64,000 bases of DNA from Kitasatospora kifunensis (GCF_014203855.1 NZ_JACHJV010000003.1:310001-374000), one strand, 5' to 3'; counted from the first letter of the stretch, positions 26,251-35,991 are shown. Program-made: numbers and translations. The notes: generated by a model from the letters alone, not told the origin.

Positions 26251-28248
26251 CATGCCCCACCCGAACCCCCTCGACCCGCGCCGCTTCCCACGGCGAACCG
26301 TGCACCTGGACTTCCACACCGCCCCCCAGATCACCGACGCGGACGGGACTTCGATCCGGCCGCGTTCGCCCGCACGTTCCGCGAGGCCCACGTCGACAGC
26401 GTGACCGTCTTCGCCAAATGCCACCACGGCCGCCTCTACTACTCGACCGACCGCCCCGAGCGCCACCCCGGACTCGCCCCCGACCTCGACCTGCTCTCCG
26501 CGCAGATCGAGGCCCTGCACGCGGTGGGGATCCGCACACCCATCTACCTCTCCCTGCAGGTGGACGAGTACGCCGCCCGGGAGCACCCCGAGTGGGTCGC
26601 GCACGACGAGAACCTGAAGATCACCCGCTGGAGCGACTCGGCCTTCGAGGCGGCCTGGCACGTGCTCGACATGTCCAGCCCCTACGCGGACTACTTCGCC
26701 GACCAGTTGAGCGAGGTGCTGGAGCGTTTCGCCCCCGTCGACGGCATCTTCGTCGACATGTGCTGGGACCAACCCAGCGTGAGCCGCTGGGCGGTGGACG
26801 GGATGCGCCGCGAGGGCCTGGACCCGGCCGACGCGGACCAACGGGCCCGCTACGCGAAGCTGGTGGCCCGGCGCTACATGGCCCGCTACTCCGCGATGGT
26901 GGAGAAGACCCTGCCGCCGGACGCCGCCCAGGGCGTCTGGTTCAACAGCCGGCCGAAGACGGGCCTGTCCGAGGAGCGGCAGTTCGTCCGCCACACCGAG
27001 ATCGAAGGGCTGCCCACCGGCGGCTGGGGCTACGCCTTCCTGCCCTACGTGGCCCGCTACGTACGGCCGTTGGGGCTGCCCACGCTCAGCCACACCGGCC
27101 GGTTCCACGAGAGCTGGGGGGACAACGCGGCCCTCAAGCCCCGCGCCGCGCTGCTCTACGAATGCAGCCAGATGCTGAGCCACGGCCTTACCAGCGGCGT
27201 GGGCGACGTGCTGCACCCGCGGGGCGCGCCCTCCCCCGCGGTGTACGAACTCATCGGCTCGGCCTACGGACACCTTGAGCGGTGCGAGCCGTTCCTCGAC
27301 GGGGGCCGGGTGGTCAGCGAGGTCGCCGTGCTGGTGGACCCCGCGCTGGGCGACAATCCGGGCGCGAGCGGCATCGGCGCGGTGCGGGCACTGCAGCAAC
27401 TCCGCACGCAGTTCGACCTGCTGCCGCCGGCCTCGGACCTGACAGGCTACCGGGTCGTGGTGGTCCCGGAGTCGACCCGGGTGGACGACGCCCTGGCGGT
27501 GCGTCTGCAGCACTACCGCGAAGGGGGCGGAGCCGTGCTGCTGACCGGGCCCGCCCTGCTGAAGAACGGCACCGAGCCGGCGCTGCCCGACCTCCCCGTC
27601 GAGGGACTCGCACCGGCGCCGGCCGGCGAGTCCTTCCTCGCCTGCGAGGGTGTGCCGGGCGTCCCGGCCGACTTTCCGGTGATCAGTTACGGCTCCCGGC
27701 TGACCGCTCGCGCGGCGGAGGGTGCCGAAGTCCTCGCCCGGGTGGTCGCGCCCTACTTCCCGCGTAGTTGGGACCGGTTCTGCGGCCACTCCTACACGCC
27801 GCCGGCCGACCTCACCGAGGAGGTCGCCGTCGCCGTCGGCGGCGGCGTTGCCGCGGTGACCGTCCCGCTGCTGGCGGAGTTCCACGAGCACGGGCTGGAG
27901 GCGTACCGCCACCTGCTCGGCGCCGCGCTGGACCGCCTGCTGCCGGACCCGCTCGTCCGGGCCGGCGGACCGGTCCACCTGGAGACCACCGTCATGCGCA
28001 CCACCACGGGCACCGCAGTGCACCTGATCAGCTTCGTCCCGTCCCGGGAGACGCCCACGCTCGACCTGGTGCACGACCCCTTCCCCCTGGTCGACGTCCC
28101 CGTCGCACTGCGGCTGGACAGTGCGCCGCGCTCGGTGCGGCTGCAACCCACGGGACAGGAACTCCCCTGGGACCACGACGGCGCCTACCTCCACGTGCGG
28201 GTGACCACGCTGGACGGGCACGCGATGGTCGTGGTCGACCACGACTGA
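26251..28248 (+). pseudogene. Glycoside hydrolase with beta-galactosidase-trimerisation-like domain, frameshifted near the start
   Basis: ATG 26251 has GAGGAAA upstream and gives MPHPNPLDPRRFPRRTVHLDFHTAPQITD. Near 26340-26348 the frame shifts; the next frame reads DFDPAAFARTFREAHVDSVTVFAKCHHGRLYYS and continues uninterrupted to 28248. The body is a TIM-barrel glycosidase of the putative fucosidase/GH42-like group (VDGIFVDMCWDQ, LSHTGRFHESWGDNA) followed by a flavodoxin-like trimerisation domain (VAVLVDPALGD, YRVVVVPESTRV) and a beta C-terminus. Specific substrate is not known. One base change would restore it. Confidence 0.75.
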
Positions 28249-28254
28249 CGCCTC

Positions 28255-28500
28255 CTGCCCCCACCCATCGGCTCCACTCCCCCAGGACCTGCACCGGTAG
28301 TCCGGCCCGGAGGTAGTGGATGCGGGGTGCGTCGTACCCGGCGTCGAGGACGACCAGGATCTCCGGATCGCCCTCGCGCCACCAGCCAGCAGCGGGCAAC
28401 CTCTGTACCAAATCGCGAAGTTGGGCGGCCGTGATGGCGGCAACGTCCGCGCCGGGCTCCAGAGCGATGGCCACCCATTTGCCGTCGCCCAGCCGAAATC
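28255..28500 (-). pseudogene. IS701-type transposase fragment
   Basis: The minus strand reads GKWVAIALEPGADVAAITAA, QLRDLVQRLPAAGWWREGDP, EILVVLDAGYDAPRIHYLRA, GLPVQVLGEWSRW. The DAGYD motif and context match a catalytic-Asp block of IS701-like DDE transposases. Both sides are cut. Confidence 0.72.
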
Positions 28501-28514
28501 TCTGAAGACGATCC

Positions 28515-29432
28515 CTACCCGACCAGGCGACGGCGCCAGTCCAAGGGGGTCACGGTGATGGCCCGGCCGGGGTCGCGGTCCCACTCGACGGGGAGGCCGG
28601 CCGCTTCGAGGGCGGCCACGACCTCCTGGCCGATGGCTGTGGTGGTCTCGGACGATCCGTCGAAGCCACCGAAGAGCAGCATCAGTCCGCGGCCGGCCAC
28701 GGCGGAGTCCGTGCACTGCGTGTGGAAGTAGACGAAGCCACGGGCGTCGGGCCCGCCTTGGCCGCCGATCTCGGACTGGCCGCAGCTGCGGCAGCAGGTG
28801 AAGTTCTCACGGGCGGTGATACCGGCCGCCTGCAAGGCGGTGAACGCGCGGGTGAGCCGCTCGGGGTCGGTCTCGCCCTGCCAGTCGGCCTGCTCCGCGA
28901 CCCGCTCCAGCCACATCCGGTCGGCCAGCACCTGTGCCTGCTCACGCGACACGGGCCGGCGATCCGCGGTGACCAGGTACTCCTCAGCGACCTCCGCCAG
29001 TTCGGCGCGGGCAGCGTAGCCGCCGATCAGCACCTCGCGCACGCGCTTCTCCAACTCTTCACGCCGGCCTTCGTCCAGGTCGAGCGGCGGCACCTCGCGG
29101 ATGGGGCCCATGTCCACCAACGACCACACCAGACCAGTGTCCCAGCCAGACTCCTGGCGGGCCCAACCGGTCATCGCCGCGACCACCGCCTCGGGGCCGT
29201 CGACCATCGCCTGGAAGTGCCGGTCGGCGGCAGCGTCGCGGTACTCCAGCGTGTAGTCCCCGCCGGCCTCGTGCCAGACCTGAGCGAAGACGTCGGGCAG
29301 GTCGGGTATCCGATGGACCACCAGGAACCGGTCACCGTCACCGCCGATTCGCCGGACCAGCCCGGCCAAATCCTCAGCGGACACACGAACGTGCCGCTCC
29401 CAGTTCTCCGTCTTCACCACGATCGCAAGCAT
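28515..29432 (-). CDS. DUF6891-like protein with Cys pair
   Basis: A 305-aa protein from ATG 29432. The N-terminal half (MLAIVVKTENWERHVRVSAEDLAGLVRRIGGDGDRFLVVHRIPDLPDVFAQVWHE) resembles an Imm1-like/actinobacterial domain. The C-terminal half contains ENFTCCRSCGQSEIG and a conserved GFVYFHTQCTDSA...LFGGFDG pattern that I associate with DUF6891 proteins. Cys-x-x-Cys-Gly suggests metal binding. No partner gene is adjacent. Function unknown. Confidence 0.65.
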   Translation of the reverse strand: MLAIVVKTENWERHVRVSAEDLAGLVRRIGGDGDRFLVVHRIPDLPDVFAQVWHEAGGDYTLEYRDAAADRHFQAMVDGPEAVVAAMTGWARQESGWDTGLVWSLVDMGPIREVPPLDLDEGRREELEKRVREVLIGGYAARAELAEVAEEYLVTADRRPVSREQAQVLADRMWLERVAEQADWQGETDPERLTRAFTALQAAGITARENFTCCRSCGQSEIGGQGGPDARGFVYFHTQCTDSAVAGRGLMLLFGGFDGSSETTTAIGQEVVAALEAAGLPVEWDRDPGRAITVTPLDWRRRLVG

Positions 29433-29651
29433 TCGCAGACTCTGACACACCCCCCCGACAGCAGACCTCCCGGGACCCGCGACGCAGCTCACTGCAACGA
29501 ACCGGAGCAGCCTTGATCCGCGCAGAGGGTCAGCCGCCCAGCTCCCTGCGTCCTCGGGTGGCCCCTGGCCAAGATCTGGGAGGGAGTTCTGTGAGCTTTT
29601 GTCAGATTCAAGTTTGAAGCGGCGCCTTGCCGCTCCGGTTACCCTCAGCTC

Positions 29652-29978
29652 ATGGAGCAGGACCATCCCCTTGTTCGCGACGTCTTCCCGGACCTCGTCG
29701 CCGAGCTGGCCACCCTCCTGGAGGGTGAAGGAGAGCATGACCTCGCGATCTGCGTGCAGGACGTTCGTCTGGTAGGCGAGTGTGACTGCGGCGATGACTT
29801 CTGCCAGAGCATCCGGACGGCAGACCATCCGCAGGGACAGCCGTACGGCGCTGGCCATCGATGCGTGCCGCTCCTGCCCTCGAAGGGCATGCTGGTCCTG
29901 GATGTCGTGGACGGCCGGATCATGTACGTCGAAGTGCTCGATCGCCCGCCGATGCGCCGCCATAGTGCGGAACGCTGA
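29652..29978 (+). CDS. Conserved hypothetical protein with CDCGDDFC motif
   Basis: A 108-aa cytoplasmic protein: LVAELATLLEGEGEHDLAICVQDVRLVGECDCGDDFCQSIRTADHPQG, and MLVLDVVDGRIMYVEVLDRP at the end. The Cys-x-Cys-x4-Cys cluster recurs in a family of small actinobacterial proteins without known function and may bind a metal. The stop lies at the left edge of the 38-bp repeat. Confidence 0.6.
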   Translation: MEQDHPLVRDVFPDLVAELATLLEGEGEHDLAICVQDVRLVGECDCGDDFCQSIRTADHPQGQPYGAGHRCVPLLPSKGMLVLDVVDGRIMYVEVLDRPPMRRHSAER

Positions 29979-30015
29979 GCCTCCGCCAACTTGAAGGCAC
30001 AGGTCAAAGGGCTGG
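29978..30015 (+). repeat. 38-bp terminal inverted repeat, left copy
   Basis: Begins AGCCTCCGCCAACTTGAA and is the reverse complement, with 3 mismatches, of 32254-32291. The two copies face each other across 2.3 kb, like transposon ends, and bracket an SDR gene, an XRE gene and two gene relics. Confidence 0.7.
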
Positions 30016-30089
30016 CGTGACGGTCTCCCGAGATTCTCACGCTGGTCGGAGGCGGCAGTCTCCGGAGTAGATCGTCTGTCAGCGGTTGA

Positions 30090-30260
30090 CTTCAAGATTC
30101 GTCAGGACGAGCAGGGCGCGCCGGAGGTGGGTGGCGGAGATGTGGAACGCCGTCTGGACCGCGCGGTCACCGGGCCCGGCTGCGGCTACCGTCTCGACGT
30201 GCCGGGCCCCGGCTCGTACGTCCTGATCACCTCGGCCGGAGGTTCCGCCGACGCCAGCAG
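30090..30260 (+). pseudogene. Carboxypeptidase-regulatory-like domain remnant
   Basis: The plus strand reads DVERRLDRAVTGPGCGYRLD then VPGPGSYVLITSAGG. This resembles the repeat-like beta domain (…G.Y.L..PGPGSYVLI...) found at the end of some Streptomyces MFS efflux proteins and secreted proteins. No complete gene surrounds it; 30016-30343 is otherwise empty. Confidence 0.4.
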
Positions 30261-30343
30261 CGGCAGCGGCTCTCCTGTCCGGGACCGGTCTCTATGTTCT
30301 GCCCGTTCTGTTCTTCAGGGCCGGTGACCCGGCACCGCCGGTC

Positions 30344-31042
30344 TCAGGACCAGGCGATCTCGCCATGGCGGTCGATGAAGCGTCCGGTGCCGGCACCGGG
30401 CCCCTCGGTGGCGAGGGCGACGATCGCGTCCGTGCCCTCGGTGACGGTCTGGGAGCCGCTGTGACCGTTTATGTCGGTCGCGGTGTAGCCGGGGTCGGCG
30501 GCGTTGACGCGAATGCCCTTGAGCCCTTTGGCGTACTGCGTGGTCAACATCGTCAGCGCCGCCTTCGAGGAGGCGTACAGCGGCACGACGACGTGCGACT
30601 CGGACCGGCCGGGGTCGTGGGTGAAGGCGAGGGAGCCCATGCCGCTGCTGACGTTGATGATCACGGGGTCGTCCGAACGGCGCAGCAGCGGCAGGAACGC
30701 GGTGGTGGTGCGGACCACGCCGATGACGTTGACGTCGAGCACGGCACGGGCGTCGGCGGCGGTGAGGTCGCCGGGATCACCGAAGGGCCCCTGGACCCCC
30801 GCGTTGTTGATCAGGACATCGATCCTGCCCTCGTGCTCGGCGACGTCCGCGGCGGCTGCGGCCACGGACGCGTCGTCGGTCACGTCGACAGGGACGAAGC
30901 GTGCGCCCAGCGCGGCGGCTGCCTCCTCACCCCGCTCACGGTCGCGGGCTCCCAGGAGAACAGTGTGACCGCACGCGATGAGGCGGCGGGCGGTCTCGCG
31001 GCCGATGCCCTTGTTGGCTCCGGTGATGAAAGTGATCGTCAT
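30344..31042 (-). CDS. Short-chain dehydrogenase/reductase
   Basis: A 232-aa classical SDR: TGANKGIGRETA cofactor motif, PVDVTDDAS, NNAG (LINNAGVQGPFG), catalytic Ser in INVSSGMGS, and YASSK with Tyr and Lys. It ends ADPGYTATDINGHSGSQTVTEGTDAIVALA, typical of the carbonyl-reductase-like group. It is divergent from an XRE regulator with which it forms a cassette; this SDR/MmyB-type regulator pairing recurs in actinobacteria. Substrate unknown. Confidence 0.9.
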   Translation of the reverse strand: MTITFITGANKGIGRETARRLIACGHTVLLGARDRERGEEAAAALGARFVPVDVTDDASVAAAAADVAEHEGRIDVLINNAGVQGPFGDPGDLTAADARAVLDVNVIGVVRTTTAFLPLLRRSDDPVIINVSSGMGSLAFTHDPGRSESHVVVPLYASSKAALTMLTTQYAKGLKGIRVNAADPGYTATDINGHSGSQTVTEGTDAIVALATEGPGAGTGRFIDRHGEIAWS

Positions 31043-31156
31043 GCCTTCGATAGTTGCCTTGACGAGGGAGCCGGACCAGGGACGCTTCGACGGTGGGAAG
31101 ACCAGTACCACCCTCGCGCCCCCGCATGTGATCGGGGACGCGGGAGGATGGAGAGC

Positions 31157-32026
31157 ATGACGACGACACCCCCCGGAGCTGGACTGGGCGCGATGATCCG
31201 CACCTGGCGGAACCGGCTGCCCCCGTCAGCCGCTGGGCTGCCGGTCGTCCGCAAGCGCCGGGCTGTCGGGCTGCGGCGCGAGGAACTGGCCGACCTGGCC
31301 GGAGTGTCGGTCGACTACGTCGTGCGCCTGGAGCAGGGGCGGGCCACGACACCCTCGGCGTCGGTGGTGGCGTCCCTGGCGCGCGCTCTCCAACTGTCCA
31401 CCGCCGAGCGGGACCACCTCTACCGGCTGGCCCAGATCGTGCCACCGGCGGACGGCACGATCTGCGACCATCTCCCGCCCGGTATGCAACGGGTACTCGT
31501 CCGCCTCGGAGACGTTCCGGTGGCCGTGTTCGCGGCGGACTGGCAACTGGTGTGGTGGAACCACGGGTGGGCCGCCCTGCTGGGAGACCCCTTGGCCTCG
31601 CCGCCGCGGATGCGCAACTTCGCCCGCGACAGGTTCCCGGTGGACGTCGATCACACCCCCCTCGCGCTGTGGCCGGTCACCGAGACGGACCCCGACACCG
31701 CCGACGCCGCCCTCGTCTCCGATCTGCGCCGCGCCACCGGCCGCTTCCCCCGGGACAGCCGCCTGGCCGCGCTGGTCCGCGACCTGAACGCAGGCAACGA
31801 GAGGTTCGCCGAGCTGTGGGCGACGGGAAAGGTGACCGCGAACCGCGAGGTCCACAAGAGGGTCGATCACCCGTCGGTGGGCCCGGTCACGGTGGACTGC
31901 GATGTCCTGACCGACGGCGACACGGAGCTCAAGATTGTCATCATGACCGCCGCGCCGGGCAGTGAGGACGAGACCAAACTCCAGCTCACCACGGTCGTCG
32001 GCCCACCGGCCGGCACGCGCAACTGA
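31157..32026 (+). CDS. XRE regulator with MmyB-like ligand domain
   Basis: A 289-aa protein: an N-terminal HTH (RAVGLRREELADLAGVSVDYVVRLEQGRATTPSASVVASLARALQLS) and a C-terminal MmyB-like PAS-related domain (VPVAVFAADWQLVWWNHGWAALLGDP...). Homologues bind fatty-acid-like ligands and usually repress a divergent SDR. ATG 31157 has GGAG upstream; ATG 31148 is a second in-frame option. The 114-bp divergent space holds both promoters. Confidence 0.9.
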   Translation: MTTTPPGAGLGAMIRTWRNRLPPSAAGLPVVRKRRAVGLRREELADLAGVSVDYVVRLEQGRATTPSASVVASLARALQLSTAERDHLYRLAQIVPPADGTICDHLPPGMQRVLVRLGDVPVAVFAADWQLVWWNHGWAALLGDPLASPPRMRNFARDRFPVDVDHTPLALWPVTETDPDTADAALVSDLRRATGRFPRDSRLAALVRDLNAGNERFAELWATGKVTANREVHKRVDHPSVGPVTVDCDVLTDGDTELKIVIMTAAPGSEDETKLQLTTVVGPPAGTRN

Positions 32027-32066
32027 TCCGCCCCGCCCATCGGCCGACCGACGGCTCACGGTTTTC

Positions 32067-32297
32067 GTGACGCACCAAACCGTTGGACACGCACAGACGC
32101 GTGATCAGGACGGCCCACTGGCGGACTGCCCGGACAGCGCCCTCGTTCCGCCTGGCCACGAACCGCGGTGCCCTGTTGACATCACCCTCGCCGCGCTGGG
32201 TGGTCGGTGGACGCCGCTGGTAGTCCGCGAGTTCCTACGCCGCGGTCAGACCACCAGCTCTTTGACCTGTGATTTCAAGTTGGCGGAGGCTTGCTGA
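32067..32297 (+). pseudogene. HxlR-family regulator, 3'-truncated
   Basis: From GTG 32067 the frame contains CPVDITLAALGGRWTPLVVREFLRRG, the first part of an HxlR winged helix, and then runs into the 38-bp repeat, ending ...SSLTCDFKLAEAC-stop. The recognition helix and wing are lost. The repeat therefore marks a break in this gene. Confidence 0.72.
32254..32291 (-). repeat. 38-bp terminal inverted repeat, right copy
   Basis: Pairs with 29978-30015 (35 of 38 bases identical in inverted orientation); read on the plus strand it ends TTCAAGTTGGCGGAGGCT. GCTG occurs immediately outside the left copy (29974-29977) and one base outside the right copy (32293-32296), a possible remnant of a target duplication. 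About 190 bp to the right (to 32480) contain no clear gene. Confidence 0.7.
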
Positions 32298-32480
32298 TGT
32301 GCATCTGGGCAGAACGTAAGGTGCGGTCAACTGGCTGGCTGGGACGCGCAGTCATTGCGGCATGGTGAACAGTCCGGGTTGGGGCTCGTCGAGGACGCGC
32401 TCGGTCGCATTTCCGGGCACCACGTCGGAGCGGATCAGGCCGCACTCGCCCAACTCCCGCGAGAGCAGATCGCTGGGTTG

Positions 32481-33689
32481 CTAGAGCTGCTCGCCGAGGC
32501 GGCCGCCGGTGGCCGCGCCGGGCAGCACGTAGGCCACGGCCGAGGCCTGGTGCTGGAGGAAGGGGGTGAGGGCGTCGCGGGTGGCCAGGCGGTCCTGGAC
32601 CCGGACGAACTGCGCGGCGTCGCGCATGAAGGCGCAGAACAGCAGGCCGCGGTCGGTCGGACCGTCGTCATAGCTGTAGCTGCGCCGGAGCATCCGGGTA
32701 CCGCCGTCGAGACGGGGGCTGGTGAGCCGTACGTGGGCGTTGGCGGGGATCACGTAGGAGCCGTCGGGGTTCTTGGCGTAGATGTCCGGGTCGTCGTGCT
32801 CGGCGGTGCCGGTGAGCGGGACGCCGTCGCTCTCGCGGCGGCCGATCGCCCGGTCGCGCTGGTCCGCGGGCAGGGCGGCGAAGCCGGCCACGTCCATCCG
32901 GATCCGGCGGTAGACCAGCACCGTGCCGTTCTGGTGTGCGCCGGGCGGGCCCCAGACGAACTGCTCGTCCTGCGCCGGATCGGGGTTGGCGGTGCCGTCC
33001 TTGAAGCCGAACAGGTTGCGCGGGGTGGTCCCCGGGGCGGTCACGGACAGGAAGCCGGACTGGCTCCAGCGCGGGGTGGCACCGGCGGACCGGGCGGCGG
33101 TGGCGGCGAGTTCGGCGACCACGGTCAGCGTCCAGCGGTCGGCGGCGCACAGCTGGAGCAGCAGGTCGCCGCCGCTGCGCGCCTGGTCCAGCTGGTCGCC
33201 GGGGAAAGCAGGCAGATCGGTGAGCCCGGCGGGGACGTCGAGGCCGAGCCGGGTGGCCAAACCCGGGCCGACGCCGACCAGCGAGGTGAGCCGGGTGGTG
33301 CCGACGCCCTGCAACCGGGCATCTGACGGAGCGTCGGAAGCCGCCGTGGCGAGGGTGCGGGTCAGCGCGTCGAGGACGGTGTGCAGGGTCTGCCGGTCGG
33401 CGGCGGTGGAGGTCTGCGGGAGGTCGAGGGCGAGCAGTTGGGTGGCCGGCTGCTGGGGCGCCGTCACACCGGCCTGCCGGGGCCCGTGGAAGGGGGTCGC
33501 GGCCTGGGCCGGCGGGGCGGCCGGGGTACGCTCGTGAGTGGCCGTCAGGTTCTTTCGGGCCAGATCGTCGGCTGCCGCGCCGATGCCGGCGGCGAACACC
33601 GCACCGGCGGCGAGCAGAGCTCCGCGTCGTCCGAATCCGGCACTGGCCGGGCGGGCGGGATCCTGCGCGTTTTCCGGTTCGGTGGGCAT
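32481..33689 (-). CDS. Tat-exported DyP-type haem peroxidase (EfeB-like)
   Basis: A 402-aa precursor. The N-terminus contains a Tat motif region (GFGRRGALLAAGAVFAAGIG). Family motifs follow: LFGFKDGTANP with the distal catalytic Asp (GxxDG), HVRLTSP with the proximal haem-ligand His, RRSYSYDDG, and a C-terminal QDRLATRDALTPFLQHQASAVAYVLPGA. EfeB-type enzymes use peroxide to oxidise dyes/porphyrins and take part in iron acquisition; no efeU or efeO gene is adjacent here. Length is normal and the gene looks functional. It is divergent from the beta-helix lipoprotein gene with only a 30-bp gap. Confidence 0.92.
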   Translation of the reverse strand: MPTEPENAQDPARPASAGFGRRGALLAAGAVFAAGIGAAADDLARKNLTATHERTPAAPPAQAATPFHGPRQAGVTAPQQPATQLLALDLPQTSTAADRQTLHTVLDALTRTLATAASDAPSDARLQGVGTTRLTSLVGVGPGLATRLGLDVPAGLTDLPAFPGDQLDQARSGGDLLLQLCAADRWTLTVVAELAATAARSAGATPRWSQSGFLSVTAPGTTPRNLFGFKDGTANPDPAQDEQFVWGPPGAHQNGTVLVYRRIRMDVAGFAALPADQRDRAIGRRESDGVPLTGTAEHDDPDIYAKNPDGSYVIPANAHVRLTSPRLDGGTRMLRRSYSYDDGPTDRGLLFCAFMRDAAQFVRVQDRLATRDALTPFLQHQASAVAYVLPGAATGGRLGEQL

Positions 33690-33719
33690 ACGGCTATTGG
33701 AGACGATAGAACACCTGTC

Positions 33720-35093
33720 ATGCAAATGCCGCCTGCTCAAAGTGTGTTGAGCCTCCATAAGATCCGACCGACGAGGCCGCGGGCGGTGCTGGTGCGCCTG
33801 TCGGCGCTGGTCGCGGCGGTGGCGCTGGCGGCCACCGGGTGCTCCTCCTCCTCGGGTTCGGCGTCCGCCGACGCGAAGCACCCGGCCGGAACCGTGCTGC
33901 GGGTGCCTCAGGACTTCCACACGGTGCAGCAGGCGGTGGACGTCGCCCGCTCGGGGGACACAGTGCTGATCGGCTCGGGTGTGTACCGGGAGAGCGTGCA
34001 GGTCACCAAGCCCGACGTGGTGCTGCGCGGCACGGACCGCAACGCGGTGGTCTTCGACGGCGGGGTGCGACTGGTCAACGGCATCACCGTGACCGGCGCG
34101 GGCTCGGTGGTGGAGAACCTCACCGTGCGCGACTACCTCGCCAACGGCGTGCTGTTCACCGGCGTCACCGACCAGAAGTTGCAGCAGCGCGGGGCCGGCG
34201 GCTCGGCGTACAACCCCTTGGACACCACCCGCTTCCCGGCCGTCCAGGGTTTCCGGGCGACCCGGGTGACCTCGTACGACAACGGCTTGTACGGCATCTA
34301 CGCGTTCGACGCGCACGGCGGTGTGATCGAGGACTCCTACGCCTCCGGGCAGGCCGACTCGGGCATCTACGTCGGCCAGTGCCGACCCTGCGACACCCTG
34401 GTCCGCGGGAACACCATGGCGCAGAACGCGGTCGGCATCGAGATCACCAACGCCTCCGAGGGCGTCTCGGTGCTGGGCAACCTGGTCACCGGCAACCGGG
34501 TCGGTGTCACCATCAACTCCAACGACCAGGAGGCGCTCGCCCCGCAGCACGGCGCGGTGCTCGCGGGCAACGTGATCACCGACAACAACGCCGCCGACAC
34601 GCCCGAGCAGGCGGACGGCGGCTTCGGGATCGGGATCGGCATCGGCGGCGGCACCGGGGACCGCGTGCAGCGCAACCTGGTCCAGGGCAACACGGCGGTC
34701 GGGGTGATCATCACCGACCCGCCGGGGCACCCGGCGAGTGGCGACCAGGTCAGCGGCAACCGGGTCACCGGCAACGGCGAGGACCTGGTGCTGGCCGCCG
34801 CCGATCCCAGCAACTGCTTCAGCGGCAACCAGCCGACCACCCAGAACCCGGCCGGACTGGAGGGCCTGGCGGGCTGCGGGGCGAACGGGCGGGGCACCCT
34901 GCCGAGCGGTCAGACGGCCTCGGTGCAGGCTCCGCCCGGTGTTCCGTTCAACCAGGTGCCGGCGCCGCCCGCGCAGCCTTCCATGCCCGACCCGACGGTC
35001 GCGGCCAGCCCGGCGACCGGGTTGCCGGGAACCGTTGATCCGGACGCGTACCCGCTGCCCACGGACACCGGCGCGGTCCCGGCGACTCACTGA
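33720..35093 (+). CDS. Right-handed beta-helix lipoprotein
   Basis: A 457-aa protein from ATG 33720 (a GTG at 33741 is also possible). A lipoprotein signal ends in the lipobox LAATGC. The body VLRVPQDFHTVQQAVDVARSGDTVLIGSGVYRESVQVTKPDVVLRG opens a NosD/PbH1-type parallel beta-helix with repeated GN-rich coils (NTMAQNAVGIEITN, NLVTGNRVGVTINSN, NVITDNNAADT). The C-terminus is Pro-rich. Probably binds or modifies polysaccharide outside the membrane. It forms a small surface-protein group with the DyP gene and the anchored protein at 35134. Confidence 0.85.
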   Translation: MQMPPAQSVLSLHKIRPTRPRAVLVRLSALVAAVALAATGCSSSSGSASADAKHPAGTVLRVPQDFHTVQQAVDVARSGDTVLIGSGVYRESVQVTKPDVVLRGTDRNAVVFDGGVRLVNGITVTGAGSVVENLTVRDYLANGVLFTGVTDQKLQQRGAGGSAYNPLDTTRFPAVQGFRATRVTSYDNGLYGIYAFDAHGGVIEDSYASGQADSGIYVGQCRPCDTLVRGNTMAQNAVGIEITNASEGVSVLGNLVTGNRVGVTINSNDQEALAPQHGAVLAGNVITDNNAADTPEQADGGFGIGIGIGGGTGDRVQRNLVQGNTAVGVIITDPPGHPASGDQVSGNRVTGNGEDLVLAAADPSNCFSGNQPTTQNPAGLEGLAGCGANGRGTLPSGQTASVQAPPGVPFNQVPAPPAQPSMPDPTVAASPATGLPGTVDPDAYPLPTDTGAVPATH

Positions 35094-35133
35094 CGTACCG
35101 TCATATCCTGATTGCGCCATGGGAGTTCATGCC

Positions 35134-35991
35134 TCAGTTGGCGCCCGTGTCCCACGGCGCCTCCGGGAGCTTGGCGTTGGCGTCGTGCCCGGTGAACTCC
35201 AGGGTGGTGGGGGTGCCCAGGCCCGGCATCCGCATCGTGACCCGGCGCAGGCCGCCGTTGCCGTCCACCCAGTAGGTCAGCGGCGACTTCCCGCCGTCGG
35301 GGCCGCTGCCCGGGGTGGTACCGGTGGCCCGCGGGCCGGAGATCTCGTCGTAGTCGCGGCCCTCGATCCGGTCGCGGCCCAACCAGCGGGCGCCGGACTG
35401 GGCGAGCAGCAGCGGGTTGTCCGGCCGGTCCGCTCCGAGCCCGATCAGCAGTTGGAGCCCGGCGTCCAGCGGATCGGTGGTGTAGGAGCGCGGCGACCAG
35501 CCCGAGCGGGGGATGTGCTCGGCCTGCTGCCAGGACGGGGTGCCGTCCAGCGCGGGGGCCAGGCCGAGGCCGTCGCTGTCCCAGACGATCAGGCCGTGGT
35601 CGAGCTGAGGGGCGGCGGTGGAGCCTGCCGCGCCGGACGAACCGGTGAACCCGGCCCCGGTGGTCTCGTAGCTCCCGACGGCGTGGTGCGTCCGGTAGTC
35701 CACCACCCCGCTGACCCGCAGCACCACGCCGCCGCCCTCGGTGGCGGTCAGGGTCACCGCCACGGGGCTGGCCTGGTACAGGTTCAGTCGCGACAGCGCC
35801 AGCCGGGAGGCCTCGTCCATCGTCACCGGCCGCTCGCCGCTGCCGCCGGACAGGCCCCGGTAGGCGGCCACGCCCCCCACCGCGGCGCCGCACACGGCGA
35901 GCGCGACCAGGGCCCGCAACCAGCGTGTCCGGCGCGGCGCGGGGCCGTCCTGGCTCGGCGCGGGGCCGACGGTCCTGGTCTTGCGAGCCAT
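35134..35991 (-). CDS. Membrane-anchored exported protein, function unknown
   Basis: A 285-aa protein with a short basic cytoplasmic N-terminus, one membrane helix (WLRALVALAVCGAAVGGVAAY, ~24-45) and a beta-rich extracellular part, including SGVVDYRTHHAVGSYETTGAG, GLIVWDSDGLGLAP, and LTYWVDGNGGLRRVTMRMPG. The last resembles outer-membrane-lipoprotein-carrier/LppX-like folds. It is convergent with the beta-helix lipoprotein gene. No enzyme motif is visible. Confidence 0.75.
   Translation of the reverse strand: MARKTRTVGPAPSQDGPAPRRTRWLRALVALAVCGAAVGGVAAYRGLSGGSGERPVTMDEASRLALSRLNLYQASPVAVTLTATEGGGVVLRVSGVVDYRTHHAVGSYETTGAGFTGSSGAAGSTAAPQLDHGLIVWDSDGLGLAPALDGTPSWQQAEHIPRSGWSPRSYTTDPLDAGLQLLIGLGADRPDNPLLLAQSGARWLGRDRIEGRDYDEISGPRATGTTPGSGPDGGKSPLTYWVDGNGGLRRVTMRMPGLGTPTTLEFTGHDANAKLPEAPWDTGAN

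Noticed and set aside
17221..28248. Functional L-fucose utilisation cluster
   Set aside because: Both recognised fucosidase genes have lost catalytic residues and the third glycosidase is frameshifted, so only a remnant is supported.
26218..28716. An 832-codon minus-strand frame
   Set aside because: It is antisense to the glycosidase gene at 26251-28248 and has no family features; high GC produces such frames.
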